Source: Paraburkholderia flagellata
GTDB lineage: Bacteria; Pseudomonadota; Gammaproteobacteria; Burkholderiales; Burkholderiaceae
Assembly: GCF_021390645.1 (NCBI RefSeq)
Contig: NZ_JAJEJT010000003.1
Span: forward strand, 1,054,001-1,118,000
DNA: 64,000 nucleotides
Reading direction: 5' to 3'
Made by a program: the position numbers and the translations under genes
Shown: positions 35,535 through 44,497 of the stretch, one piece after another
Layout: every line of letters begins with the position of its first letter
Position numbering within the stretch: position 1 is the stretch's first letter
Notes under the pieces: model-generated
The model's database searches: none
The model's input: the letters and a program-made list of their open reading frames with translations, nothing else
Told to the model about the DNA's origin: nothing

Positions 35535-35578
35535 CCGTCGGGCCATGCGAACACTTGGGTGGGCGCATGGCCCGACGG
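35535..35578. terminator. Bidirectional hairpin between convergent genes
   Basis: CCGTCGGGCCATGCG and CGCATGGCCCGACGG form a perfect 15-bp stem with a 14-base loop, lying between the convergent PRC-barrel and DUF1989 genes. Weak T-rich sequence follows on the plus strand. Confidence 0.7.
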
Positions 35579-35599
35579 CATTTTGCGCGACGGTTTTCC

Positions 35600-36448
35600 T
35601 CACCGCTTCCAGTCGGGCTGTTGCAGCGCCATGCCGTGCAGGCCACGATATTCGGCGACAGGCGGCGAAGACCAGCCTTCCAGCAGCGCTGGCGCGAGAC
35701 GATAGATCTCGATGCCGAGCGGCCGGCAGACCTCCAGCGGATCGCGGGCGTCGGGTCCCCACATCGGCAGCGAAAGGTCACCGCCGGGGCAGGTTGAAAG
35801 CGCGCACAACAGGTCGATCTCGGCGAAAAACTCGAGATAGTCGCCCTTCTTCGCCGGGCAGGCCTTCATGAAGTATTTGTCCTCCAGATTCAGGCCGGTG
35901 CACTGGAACACGTTGAGCACATCGTGTACGTCGTATTCGGTGAGCCCATAGGGCGCGATGGCGCGCGTGAGATTCGAGTGGCAATGGAAATGGAAGTCTT
36001 CGCCGGTCAGCATGCGGTTCACGTAGGGGTCGCAGCGCGTACCGAGCAGGTCGTGAACGCGCCCGCCATGCTCGTCCACACCGTAGCCCGCGAGGCTGTC
36101 GTCCGTGATGGTGACGAGCGGGCGCAGGAAGGGCAGCGTGGACCACAGGCGGTCGAAGGTGCTCACGTGCGCCTGCTGGAGCTGGCGCGTGCGCGAAGCC
36201 CACATGCGTTCACGCGGATCGTGCCGGTTCCACAGATTGAGGTCGGCCACCTGTGGACCTTCGATCGTCACGATGCGGAACACGTGTCCAGCGGGGACGC
36301 TCCAGGCGTGGCCGGAGCGTATCGGCACGACCATGGATTCGATCAGCTCGCGCTGACCTTGCTCTTCCGCGATACGGCGGTAAAAGGGCTTGTTCACGTC
36401 GAGCGCGGAGCCCGTGGTCGACTGGTAGGCGGCGGGATAGTTCAGCAT
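35600..36448 (-). CDS. DUF1989 / urea carboxylase-associated family protein
   Basis: About 282 residues of the DUF1989 family, found with urea carboxylase and in aminomethyltransferase-like contexts. Family-like segments are SVPAGHVFRIVTIEGPQVADLNLWN, DEHGGRVHDLLGTRCDPYVN, FHFHCHSNLTRAI and CPAKKGDYLEFFAEIDLL; the His and Cys residues may bind metal. The ATG at 36448 follows a GAGG sequence closely. It is divergent from a LysR regulator, its likely controller. No urea carboxylase gene is nearby, so it is an orphan member. Confidence 0.85.
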   Translation of the reverse strand: MLNYPAAYQSTTGSALDVNKPFYRRIAEEQGQRELIESMVVPIRSGHAWSVPAGHVFRIVTIEGPQVADLNLWNRHDPRERMWASRTRQLQQAHVSTFDRLWSTLPFLRPLVTITDDSLAGYGVDEHGGRVHDLLGTRCDPYVNRMLTGEDFHFHCHSNLTRAIAPYGLTEYDVHDVLNVFQCTGLNLEDKYFMKACPAKKGDYLEFFAEIDLLCALSTCPGGDLSLPMWGPDARDPLEVCRPLGIEIYRLAPALLEGWSSPPVAEYRGLHGMALQQPDWKR

Positions 36449-36659
36449 TGCCTCGTACTCCTGTATGAACGACCTGCGGTTCCAACTGGGAGTATAGAAC
36501 CGCAGCTCGTTTCGCTGAGCCGCGCATGAGGTCCGCGCGCCCCACGCTTGCGCCATGGGGGGCCGCGCCGCGTGCGGCGGCATCGTGTACAGTTCGCTTA
36601 CTCCATGACCGCGGCGCCGGCTTCCGAGGCGAGCGCAGCCCAACGAGACGCGACGGTAC

Positions 36660-37559
36660 ATGATCAGACTGGAAGACCTCGTCATCTTTATCAGTGCGGC
36701 GGACAACGGGAGCCTCTCGGCCGCCGCGCGTCAACTCGATCTCACGCCCGCCGTGGCGAGCGCGGGCCTGAAGCGCCTCGAAGCCGAACTCGGCGCGCGC
36801 CTGCTTGCGCGCTCCACGCGCAGCTTGCGCCTCACGCCGGACGGCGAGCGCTACCTCGAATACGCGCGCGGCGTCATGGAACAAGTGGAGGCCGGCCAGA
36901 ACGCCGTGGCGCACGGGCGCAAGATGATCGGCGGCACCGTTTCGCTGTCGATTCCTTCCGACCTCGGGCGCAACGTGCTCGCGCCCTGGCTCGACGACTT
37001 CCAGGCGCAGCATCCCGCGGTGTCGTTCCAGGTGCATATTGGCGACCACGTGACCGATATGTTCCGCTCGCCGGTGGCCGTGGCGGTTCGCTACGGCGTG
37101 CCCGAAGATTCCTCTCTCGTCGCGCTGCCGCTCGCGCCCGAAAACCGGCGCGTGCTGTGCGCCGCGCCCGGCTATTTCGCGCGTCACGGCAAACCCGCCA
37201 CGCCCGCCGATCTCATGCGCCACAACTGTCTGCGCTTCGCGCTGAGCGACACGCTGCACGACCGCTGGACCTTCTTTCGTGGCGGCGATGCCAGCGTCGT
37301 CAACGTGCACGGCGACCGCAGCAGCAACGACGGCGAACTCGTGCGCCGCTGGGCCGTGGCGGGGCATGGCCTTGCGTACAAGTCGCGTCTGGACGTGCTG
37401 GCCGATATCAAAGCGGGCCGCCTCGAAACCGCGCTCGACGCGTTTGCCGGCGAAGAAGCGCCGCTGCATCTCGTCTGCGCCCACCGCTCGATGCTCTCGC
37501 CAACCGTCAACGCGCTGCGCGATGTGCTGCGCGAGCGCATTGCCGCGTATCTCGACTGA
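36660..37559 (+). CDS. LysR family transcriptional regulator
   Basis: A 299-residue LysR regulator with the N-terminal helix-turn-helix (FISAADNGSLSAAARQLDLTPAVASAGLKRLEAELGARLLARSTR, about 8-52) and a substrate-binding-like effector domain. It is divergent from the DUF1989 gene with a 211-base gap and is likely its regulator. The ABM-domain gene and dehydrogenase downstream are 203 bases away and could also be targets. The effector is unknown. Confidence 0.92.
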   Translation: MIRLEDLVIFISAADNGSLSAAARQLDLTPAVASAGLKRLEAELGARLLARSTRSLRLTPDGERYLEYARGVMEQVEAGQNAVAHGRKMIGGTVSLSIPSDLGRNVLAPWLDDFQAQHPAVSFQVHIGDHVTDMFRSPVAVAVRYGVPEDSSLVALPLAPENRRVLCAAPGYFARHGKPATPADLMRHNCLRFALSDTLHDRWTFFRGGDASVVNVHGDRSSNDGELVRRWAVAGHGLAYKSRLDVLADIKAGRLETALDAFAGEEAPLHLVCAHRSMLSPTVNALRDVLRERIAAYLD

Positions 37560-37762
37560 TATTCGATTCCGCAGTTAGTACGCTCGCTGGCCCGATCACC
37601 AACGGGGCGGGCCAGAATGCGCGCTTTTCGCCGCCTGATCTAGCGCTCTATCCCGCCCGCGATCTTCAAAGCCGCTTTGAAGCTGAATTCGTCATTTGCC
37701 GCTATGCGCGCCAAGCGTGCTGGCCGATTATTCATACCAACACGGACGGCACGGAGGCCCGG

Positions 37763-38074
37763 ATGATCGTAGCGATTGGCCGCTTTTACCTGAGAGCAGA
37801 CAAGATTTCGGATTTCGAGGCGGCCTGGCTGCGCGTATGCCCGCTGCTCACGAACAAGCCGGGCTATCGCTGTCATCGCCTCGGTCCGCAGTGCGAAGAC
37901 GAAGGCTGCTACGTGCTGGAAGTGGAATGGGACAGCCTCGACGCGCAGAGCGCGTTCATGACGCACCGCGATTTCCAGACCTTCCTGCACGCGTTGTGGC
38001 CATACTTCTCCGCGGACCCCGACCTTTATCACTTCGAGCCGCTCGCGCAGCCGAGCCGGCTTCCCGCAATTTGA
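37763..38074 (+). CDS. Small antibiotic-biosynthesis-monooxygenase (ABM) domain protein
   Basis: A 103-residue protein with the dimeric ferredoxin-like ABM pattern: MIVAIGRFYLRADKISDFEAAW at the start and EVEWDSLDAQSAFMTHRDFQTFLHALWPYF in the second half. GGAGG lies 6 bases before the ATG at 37763. It ends 19 bases before an MDR dehydrogenase and probably forms an operon with it. ABM proteins include quinol monooxygenases, which would suit a quinone-type reductase as partner; this is inference. Confidence 0.82.
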   Translation: MIVAIGRFYLRADKISDFEAAWLRVCPLLTNKPGYRCHRLGPQCEDEGCYVLEVEWDSLDAQSAFMTHRDFQTFLHALWPYFSADPDLYHFEPLAQPSRLPAI

Positions 38075-38093
38075 CTGTCTGGAGATATTCACG

Positions 38094-39107
38094 ATGAAAG
38101 CGATTGGTTACTACCGCAATCTCCCCATTAGCGACCCCGAATCGTTGATCGATCTCGAACTGCCCGATCCGCAACCGGGCCCGCGCGATCTGCTCGTCGA
38201 AGTGCACGCGGTGTCGGTCAACCCGGTCGACGTGAAGGTGCGTGCGAACGTGGCGCCCGAAAACGGCGACGCGAAAGTGATTGGCTGGGACGCGAGCGGC
38301 ATCGTGCGCGCCGTGGGCCGCGATGTGACGCTCTTCAAGCCGGGCGAGCGCGTGTGGTACGCGGGCACGCTGCTGCGCCCCGGGACCAATAGCGAACTGC
38401 ACGTGGTGGACGAGCGCATTGTGGGCAGCATGCCGCGAACGCTGAACTTCGCCGAGGCGGCCGCGTTGCCGCTCACCTCGATCACGGCGTGGGAACTGCT
38501 GTTCGACCGCCTCAAGGTGCCCGAGGGCACGGCGCCGTCCGGCGACTCGCTGCTCGTGATCGGCGCAGCGGGGGGCGTGGGCTCGGTGCTCGTGCAACTG
38601 GCGCGCAAGCTCACGGACCTCACGGTGATCGGTACGGCGTCGCGGCCCGAAACGTCTAAGTGGGTAAGCGAACTGGGCGCGCATCACGTCATCGATCATA
38701 CGAAGCCGCTTTCGCACGAGCTCAAACGCATCGGCATGGAAGGCGTGGACTATATTGCGAGCCTGAACCAGACCGATCGTCACTTCGACGAGATCGTCGC
38801 CTCGATCAATCCGCAGGGGAATATCGCGCTGATCGACGACCCGGAGCTGTTCGACTTCCGCAAGCTCAAGAGGAAGAGTGTGGCGCTCCATTGGGAATTC
38901 ATGTACACGCGCTCGATGTTCGACACGAAAGACCAGATTCGTCAGCACGAGCTGCTCAACCGCATGGCAACGCTCATCGACGAAGGCGTGTTGCGCACGA
39001 CGCTCAACGAGAGCTTTGGGACCATCAACGCGGCGAACCTGCGCCGCGCGCACGAACTCGTGGAAACCAATCGCTCGCGCGGCAAACTCGTGCTCGAAGG
39101 ATTTTAA
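38094..39107 (+). CDS. MDR-superfamily zinc-type alcohol dehydrogenase-like protein
   Basis: A 337-residue NAD(P)H-dependent medium-chain reductase of the quinone-reductase/ZADH type. It begins MKAIGYYRNLPISDPESL, with SVNPVDVKVRA and GWDASGIVRAVG, and has the nucleotide-binding VIGAAGGVGSVLVQLARKL (about 160-178). The Cys ligands of true zinc alcohol dehydrogenases are not evident, so it is probably zinc-free. It ends with AHELVETNRSRGKLVLEGF. It follows the ABM protein in the same direction. Confidence 0.92.
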   Translation: MKAIGYYRNLPISDPESLIDLELPDPQPGPRDLLVEVHAVSVNPVDVKVRANVAPENGDAKVIGWDASGIVRAVGRDVTLFKPGERVWYAGTLLRPGTNSELHVVDERIVGSMPRTLNFAEAAALPLTSITAWELLFDRLKVPEGTAPSGDSLLVIGAAGGVGSVLVQLARKLTDLTVIGTASRPETSKWVSELGAHHVIDHTKPLSHELKRIGMEGVDYIASLNQTDRHFDEIVASINPQGNIALIDDPELFDFRKLKRKSVALHWEFMYTRSMFDTKDQIRQHELLNRMATLIDEGVLRTTLNESFGTINAANLRRAHELVETNRSRGKLVLEGF

Positions 39108-39118
39108 ATAGCGGACTG

Positions 39119-39670
39119 CTAAAGGAATCCGAACGCACAATCTGCCGTGCTCACGAGCTTGACGAACGGACCGCTCAAGGTGCGGTTATGGTGCTCGATA
39201 ATTGACGCGGCGCTCAGCGCGGGCGTATCCATGGTCGTGTGGGCGTCCGCGACGAGCAGCGCCTGAAAACCTAGGTCGCCCGCTGCGCGGCAGGTCGAGT
39301 CCACGCAGTACTCCGTCTGCATTCCCGCGATGACGAGTTCGCCGACATTGGCGTACGCGAGTTGTTGCGCGAGATCGGTGCCGGCAAAGCAACTGGGGCG
39401 ACGCTTCTCGAACACACTGTCGATATCCGGGTCGATGGCGAGCGCCGGCAGCAATTGCGTGAGTGGGCTGCCCGGCTCGATGGGCGAGCCCGGTGGCCCG
39501 ACGTGGCGCACCGCGAAGACCGGCGCGCGAGCCTTGTGGGCTCGCGCAATCAATTCGGTGATATTGGCAAGCACGCGCTGACCGTCAAACGGCGTATTGG
39601 GGCCGTTGAACAAGCCTTCCTGCATATCGATGACGAGAAGGGCGCGTCGGTCGCGAGCGAGGCTAGCCAT
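39119..39670 (-). CDS. Isochorismatase family cysteine hydrolase
   Basis: A 183-residue hydrolase with the catalytic triad of the family visible: D15 in LLVIDMQ, K89 in FEKRRPSCF and C122 in MQTEYCVDST. Such enzymes hydrolyse isochorismate, nicotinamide, N-carbamoyl compounds or similar amides; the substrate is unknown. I chose the ATG at 39670 (MASLARDRRALLVIDMQ). It converges on the dehydrogenase gene with an 11-base gap. Confidence 0.9.
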   Translation of the reverse strand: MASLARDRRALLVIDMQEGLFNGPNTPFDGQRVLANITELIARAHKARAPVFAVRHVGPPGSPIEPGSPLTQLLPALAIDPDIDSVFEKRRPSCFAGTDLAQQLAYANVGELVIAGMQTEYCVDSTCRAAGDLGFQALLVADAHTTMDTPALSAASIIEHHNRTLSGPFVKLVSTADCAFGFL

Positions 39671-39712
39671 GGTGGTTCTCCGGTAGTTGTGCCCGCAACG
39701 CACGGAGAAACG

Positions 39713-39745
39713 ACAAGGCCCCGTCCATTGCTGGCGGGGCCTTGT
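39713..39745. terminator. Terminator-like hairpin upstream of the isochorismatase gene
   Basis: ACAAGGCCCCG and CGGGGCCTTGT are perfect 11-bp arms with an 11-base loop. On the minus strand it would end a transcript arriving from about 39780, just before the isochorismatase gene begins. Confidence 0.55.
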
Positions 39746-39779
39746 GATCGATACGAAATCTAACGTGCGCGCACCGAAC

Positions 39780-40001
39780 TCACGACCCGCCGGAAGCGGT
39801 CGTGGTAGTCGTCGAGGTGAGCATGTGCGCGTTCATGAGGACGATCATGCAGGAGGCGACCTGGGGCGTCAACTGTATTGCGCTCGTTGCCTGCACACCG
39901 ATGCGCGTGCGTTGTGCCCGCACGCTTACGGGCCCACACGATTCGCATGACAACGACCTTTCGATTCGATGAGTGCGCCGCGCGAGTGTGTGGTAACGCA
40001 C
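39780..40001 (-). CDS. Possible small protein, unknown function
   Basis: A 73-codon open frame (GTG start) that ends 35 bases before a strong hairpin, which is the main reason for listing it. The C-terminal part, VQATSAIQLTPQVASCMIVL, then NAHMLTSTTTTTASGGS, is not Arg-rich antisense noise, whereas the N-terminal half is. The true start may therefore be internal. It fills the otherwise empty 408-base gap between the isochorismatase and metallo-hydrolase genes. I do not recognise it. Confidence 0.25.
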   Translation of the reverse strand: MRYHTLARRTHRIERSLSCESCGPVSVRAQRTRIGVQATSAIQLTPQVASCMIVLMNAHMLTSTTTTTASGGS

Positions 40002-40078
40002 ATTCGCGTCGACCTTCGCATCGGGAACAAGGGTCCGTCACCTACCATGCGGTGAGTCGCGAACGAGGGAGGTCGACA

Positions 40079-41209
40079 ATGAATGACCGATATCTGGGTA
40101 ACTGGTCGCGACGCAGAATACTGCGCGCCGGCGGATTCAGCGCGCTAGGGGTGCTGGCGGGAGCGATGTTCGGCGAATCGCGGGTCGCGTTTGCCGAACC
40201 GCTGAGCGGACCGGTGCCCGTTGTCGATCGCGTATCGGTGCGCGTGGTCACCGACTCGTCGTATTCCGCGCTGGAGAGCAGTCGCCGCATCGGCAACGTC
40301 GATGTGCAGCGCTTTGGCCTCGCGCTCGGGCAAGATCAGCCGCCACGCCTTGCCATCGAAAACGAATGGGGGCTCTCGATGCATGTCGAGTCCGCGCAGG
40401 CGGACCAGATCAGGCGCATCCTGATCGACTTCGGCTACACGCGCGAGACGTTGAATAATAACATCGCACTCCTGAAGATCGACCCGGCGCAACTCGATGC
40501 GCTGTTGCTGACACACGGCCACTACGACCACTTCGGCGGCATGGTCGGCTTTCTCCAGGCGAACCAGGGCAAGCTGAAAGCGAAGCTGCCCATTTATCTG
40601 GGAGGCGAGGAATGCTTCTGCACGCGCGAGATCGGCGTGCGTCAGTTCGGTTCGCTCGACCGGCAAGCCATGCGCGACGCCAATCTGAACATCGTCTTCG
40701 CAGAGCACCCGGCTGTCGTGGCGGGTCATGCGTTCACCACGGGCTGGATTCCCCAGACCACGTTCGAGAAGCCGCTCAATCCGAGCAACATGACCGTTGG
40801 CGTCCAAAACGGCGTGGGCTGCGCCGCGGACAAACTACCGGCTGCCAAGCAAAACGCCACGACAATTCCCGACGATTTCCAGCATGAGCAGGGCACCGCG
40901 TATATGGTGAAAGACAGAGGTCTCGTGGTGTTGACTTCGTGCGCGCACCGGGGCGTGCTCAATACCGTCAAGACGGCGATGAAGGTGTCGGGCGTCGACC
41001 ACGTGCACGCGATCCTCGGCGGCTTCCATCTTGCGCCGCAACCGCCGGAGTATCAGCAGGCCACCGTGGACGTGCTCAAGGAAATCAATCCGGACTACAT
41101 CGTTCCGATGCATTGTTCCGGAGAAGTGTTCTACTCGATGGTGACTCAGGCCATGCCGGGAAAGGTGCTGTGGTCATCCACGGGCACACGCTTTACCTTC
41201 GGCGCCTGA
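40079..41209 (+). CDS. Tat-exported MBL-fold metallo-hydrolase
   Basis: A 376-residue protein with a twin-arginine signal (SRRRILRAGG, 10-19) and the metallo-beta-lactamase motif HGHYDH (146-151). Further potential metal ligands are in TSCAHRG, ILGGFH and VPMHC. It resembles the class of MBL proteins of 7,8-dihydropterin-6-methyl-4-(beta-D-ribofuranosyl)-aminobenzene-5'-phosphate synthase type. GGGAGG precedes the ATG at 40079. A true beta-lactamase role is unlikely; the substrate is unknown. Confidence 0.9.
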   Translation: MNDRYLGNWSRRRILRAGGFSALGVLAGAMFGESRVAFAEPLSGPVPVVDRVSVRVVTDSSYSALESSRRIGNVDVQRFGLALGQDQPPRLAIENEWGLSMHVESAQADQIRRILIDFGYTRETLNNNIALLKIDPAQLDALLLTHGHYDHFGGMVGFLQANQGKLKAKLPIYLGGEECFCTREIGVRQFGSLDRQAMRDANLNIVFAEHPAVVAGHAFTTGWIPQTTFEKPLNPSNMTVGVQNGVGCAADKLPAAKQNATTIPDDFQHEQGTAYMVKDRGLVVLTSCAHRGVLNTVKTAMKVSGVDHVHAILGGFHLAPQPPEYQQATVDVLKEINPDYIVPMHCSGEVFYSMVTQAMPGKVLWSSTGTRFTFGA

Positions 41210-41220
41210 TAAGGGAGGCT

Positions 41221-41247
41221 GCTCGACGGCGATCATCGCCGTCGAGC
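41221..41247. terminator. Hairpin between convergent genes
   Basis: GCTCGACGGCGAT and ATCGCCGTCGAGC form an almost loop-free 13-bp inverted repeat between the stop codons of the convergent metallo-hydrolase and small hypothetical genes. Confidence 0.5.
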
Positions 41248-41256
41248 GCTCGCGCG

Positions 41257-41481
41257 TCAGCGCGAAGTTTCGGGGCGCTTCCAGTGCGTGTTGGCTTGCT
41301 TGTCCGTAATGCGGACCTTGGCCAGCAGCGGCTTGTAGCCACGCAGGACGATCTCGCTGATCGCGAGAAGCTCCGAGCGAAAGATGTTGTCGGCGAACTT
41401 GCTGCCGTCCGCGAATTCCAGGGCGTAGCCATCGATTGGCCCCCATTGGCCTCTCGGTAACGGTTCGATATACACGTCCAT
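41257..41481 (-). CDS. Small hypothetical protein
   Basis: A 74-residue protein with no signal peptide or membrane helix, beginning MDVYIEPLPRGQWGPIDGYA and ending HWKRPETSR. GGAGA is 6 bases before the ATG, and the composition is that of a real protein. I do not recognise the family. It is convergent with the metallo-hydrolase and closed by a hairpin. Confidence 0.65.
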   Translation of the reverse strand: MDVYIEPLPRGQWGPIDGYALEFADGSKFADNIFRSELLAISEIVLRGYKPLLAKVRITDKQANTHWKRPETSR

Positions 41482-41723
41482 GATGCGTCTCCATTGAATA
41501 ACAAGCGAATAAGAAGCGTCGTCAGTTTCAGTCTATCGCAGTGAAAGACGACTTCCCTGCCGCTTTGCTGTACTGCAATTTCCTTGCTGTTCAATGGCTT
41601 ACGTGATGTCTTTCACGATAAGAGAAGGTGTCCTTCCATGTGCAATAGCTGGCCCGCATTCGGACATGCGGAATTTGCACACGCCGGGCGCGCATTGCAC
41701 GATATGAAAGCGCGAGAGTGCAA

Positions 41724-42218
41724 TCACTCCGGCTCGCGCTGCGACTGATCGTCCAGGTCAATCTCGTCCATGCCCTTGTTGAGTTGATTCAGGAAATGCA
41801 CGAGCGAAACCTTGTCGTCGAAGCGAAAGCTAGCGAGCGCCTGGCGATAGAACTCGTAGATCTTCGGCTGCAGGCTTTCCCAGAACACTTTGCCTTGCTC
41901 GGTGAGCACGACCTTTTTCGCGCGCCGGTCCTCGGTGTCTGCTACGCGCAGCACGTGCTCATCGCGCTCCAGACGCTTGAGTACGCCGTCGAGACTCTGG
42001 CGGCTCACCACGAGATAGTCGGTCAACTCGGAAAACGACATGCCCTGCGCCACCTGCGGGCGCGAAAGCGCGCCCAACACCGACCACTGCACGGTCGTGA
42101 TGCCGAGCGCCTTGGCCGTCTGCCGGTCAAGCGTGTTGCCTGCCTGGAACAGCCGGAAGAACAACCGGTTGTGAATGGACGAGACGGATTGGTCGTACGA
42201 AGGGTCGTTCTGGGTCAT
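41724..42218 (-). CDS. MarR family transcriptional regulator
   Basis: A 164-residue MarR regulator with the winged helix (TTVQWSVLGALSRPQVAQGMSFSELTDYLVVSRQSLDGVLKRLERD) and the conserved wing DTEDRRAKKVVLTEQGK. I chose the ATG at 42218 (MTQNDPSYDQ). It is divergent from the FadH-type reductase gene across about 200 bases and likely controls it; ligands of such regulators are often aromatic or CoA-linked acids. Confidence 0.92.
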   Translation of the reverse strand: MTQNDPSYDQSVSSIHNRLFFRLFQAGNTLDRQTAKALGITTVQWSVLGALSRPQVAQGMSFSELTDYLVVSRQSLDGVLKRLERDEHVLRVADTEDRRAKKVVLTEQGKVFWESLQPKIYEFYRQALASFRFDDKVSLVHFLNQLNKGMDEIDLDDQSQREPE

Positions 42219-42416
42219 GGGCGCCTTTCGGTCCCCGCGCGAGTGCGCAGGCAATGAGACAAATACCTGATACGAAAATAGTGAAGGGAAGTGAGCGCGC
42301 GGTCCATTTGGGCAATACCCCTCCTCGAGCCTTCAATATATATCATGATGTTGACGTAATTAGGGGCCTCGCCTAGAGTGTGAAAACGACGCACGAGAAT
42401 AGCAAGAGACAATCCC

Positions 42417-44438
42417 ATGGCGACCTGTGACCGGCTTTTGACCCCGCTTCGCGTCGGCGCGACGCTGCTCCCCAACCGCATGGTGATGGGCGCAATGCAC
42501 ACGCGGCTCGAAACACTCGACCGTCCGCACGAGCGCCTCGCCGCGTTCTATGCGGCGCGCGCGGCGGGGGAGATCGGCCTCATTCTGAGCGGCGGGTTCG
42601 CGCCGAATCCCGAAAGCGTGATGGAGGCGGGCGGCCCGCTGTTCAATCGCGAGGAGCAGCTCGACGAGCATCGCGTCGTGACTCGCGCGGTTCATGAGGT
42701 CGGGGGAAAGATCGTGCTGCAGATTCTGCACGCGGGCCGTTATGCGAAAGTGCCCGAGTGTGTGGGGCCCACGGCCGCCAAGGCGAGAATCAACGCGTAC
42801 GCGCCGCGCGCGCTCAGCACGCACGAGGTGCGCGCCACGATTGCCGATTTCGCCCGCACGGCGGCGCTGGCGGTTCAGGCCGGCTACGACGGCGTGGAGA
42901 TCATGGGCTCGGAAGGCTATCTCATCAACGAGTTCACGGCCGCGCTCACCAACGCGCGCGACGACGAATTCGGCGGCAGCTTCGCAGGCCGCATCCGCTT
43001 TGCGCTCGATATCGTGCGCGCCGTGCGCGCGGAAATGGGCCGCGAGCCCATGCTGATCTACCGCATCTCTTCCATCGACCTCGTGGAAGGCGGCATGAGC
43101 GGCGCCGAAATCGCGGCGTTCGCTAAGGAGATCGAAGCGGCCGGCGCGGATCTCATCAACACGGGCGTGGGCTGGCACGAGTCGGCCGTGCCGACCATCG
43201 CGGCGTGCGTGCCGCGCGCGGCCTGGCGCGACGCGATTCGCAACGTCAAAGAGGCGGTATCGATTCCGGTGATGGCGTCGAACCGCATCAACATGCCCGA
43301 AGTCGCGGAAGAACTGATCGCCTCCGGCGTAGCCGATCTCGTTTCGATGGCGCGCCCGCTGCTCGCCGATCCGGACTTCGCAAAGAAGACCCGGCTCGGG
43401 ATGGCCGACGAAATCAACACGTGCATCGGCTGCAATCAGGCGTGCCTCGACCGCATCTTCACGCAACGCACGGCTACGTGCCTCGTCAATCCGCGCGCCG
43501 GGCGCGAGATCGAATTCGCGGCAGGCAAGGCCCAGCAGCCCAAACGCATTGCGGTCGTGGGCGGCGGACCGGCGGGTATGGCGTTCGCGATCAACGCGGC
43601 TGAACGCGGCCATCAGGTGACGTTGTTCGAAGCCCATGCGCGGCTCGGCGGTCAGTTGAATCTTGCGAAGGTCGTGCCCGGCAAAGCCGAGTTTCACGAG
43701 ATGCTGCGTTATTTCGAGGTCCGGTTAAAGCGCCTCGGCGTAGCAGTGCGGCTTGGACACGCGGCCACTGCGCAAGCGCTCGCAAGCGAAATGTTCGACG
43801 AAGTCGTCATCGCCACGGGCGTCACGCCGCGCGTGCCCGATATCGTCGGCGTCGATCATCCGAAGGCGGTGTCGTATATCGACGTGCTCACGGGCAAGGT
43901 CGAGGTGGGCGCGCGCGTAGCGATCATCGGCGCGGGCGGCATAGGCTTCGACGTGGCCGAGTATCTGTTGGGCGACGCGCAGGAGTCGCTGGACCGTGGC
44001 GTGTTTTTCCGCGCATGGGGCGTCGATCCCGCGAATGCGGATGCGGGCGGCCTTGCGCGGGTCGACGCGCATGGCGCGCCGCGTCGCAGCGTCCATATGT
44101 TCCAGCGTAAGGCACAGCCGCTAGGCAAGGGGCTCGGTAAATCGACGGGATGGATCCTGAAGGCGCGTTTGCGCAAGGCGAACGTGATGATGACGTCAAG
44201 CGTGACTTACGACGCGATCGACGACGAAGGCCTGCACTACCGCGTGGATGGCGAGCCGCATGTGCTCGCCGTGGATCATGTCGTATTGTGCGCAGGGCAG
44301 CATTCGAACCGCACGCTCTACGATGAGCTCGTCGCGCGCGGCGTAAAACCGAAGGTGATAGGCGGCGCGGATGTCGCGGCCGAACTGGACGCGCTGCGCG
44401 CCATCGACCAGGCCACGCGGCTCGCGATGACGCTGTGA
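42417..44438 (+). CDS. fadH: 2,4-dienoyl-CoA reductase-type FMN/FAD/Fe-S oxidoreductase
   Basis: A 673-residue three-domain enzyme: an Old-Yellow-Enzyme barrel (1-330) with NRMVMGAMHT and GSEGYLINEF, a 4Fe-4S cluster at C336, C339, C343 and C355, and a FAD/NAD(P) module (VVGGGPAGMAFAINAAERG, then AIIGAGGIGFDVAEYL). Length and motifs follow E. coli FadH closely, which reduces 2,4-dienoyl-CoA during unsaturated fatty acid oxidation. Because a MarR regulator sits beside it rather than fad genes, a related enal or aromatic-CoA substrate remains possible. Confidence 0.88.
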   Translation: MATCDRLLTPLRVGATLLPNRMVMGAMHTRLETLDRPHERLAAFYAARAAGEIGLILSGGFAPNPESVMEAGGPLFNREEQLDEHRVVTRAVHEVGGKIVLQILHAGRYAKVPECVGPTAAKARINAYAPRALSTHEVRATIADFARTAALAVQAGYDGVEIMGSEGYLINEFTAALTNARDDEFGGSFAGRIRFALDIVRAVRAEMGREPMLIYRISSIDLVEGGMSGAEIAAFAKEIEAAGADLINTGVGWHESAVPTIAACVPRAAWRDAIRNVKEAVSIPVMASNRINMPEVAEELIASGVADLVSMARPLLADPDFAKKTRLGMADEINTCIGCNQACLDRIFTQRTATCLVNPRAGREIEFAAGKAQQPKRIAVVGGGPAGMAFAINAAERGHQVTLFEAHARLGGQLNLAKVVPGKAEFHEMLRYFEVRLKRLGVAVRLGHAATAQALASEMFDEVVIATGVTPRVPDIVGVDHPKAVSYIDVLTGKVEVGARVAIIGAGGIGFDVAEYLLGDAQESLDRGVFFRAWGVDPANADAGGLARVDAHGAPRRSVHMFQRKAQPLGKGLGKSTGWILKARLRKANVMMTSSVTYDAIDDEGLHYRVDGEPHVLAVDHVVLCAGQHSNRTLYDELVARGVKPKVIGGADVAAELDALRAIDQATRLAMTL

Positions 44439-44497
44439 TGCCGCGCGACTTCGGCGCGTAAAATGCGAAGGATTCGTGCAATCCAAACGTATCGCGC

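Noticed and set aside
40079..41209. Metallo-beta-lactamase resistance enzyme
   Set aside because: Only the fold motif HGHYDH is shared; the rest matches general MBL hydrolases, not class B lactamases.
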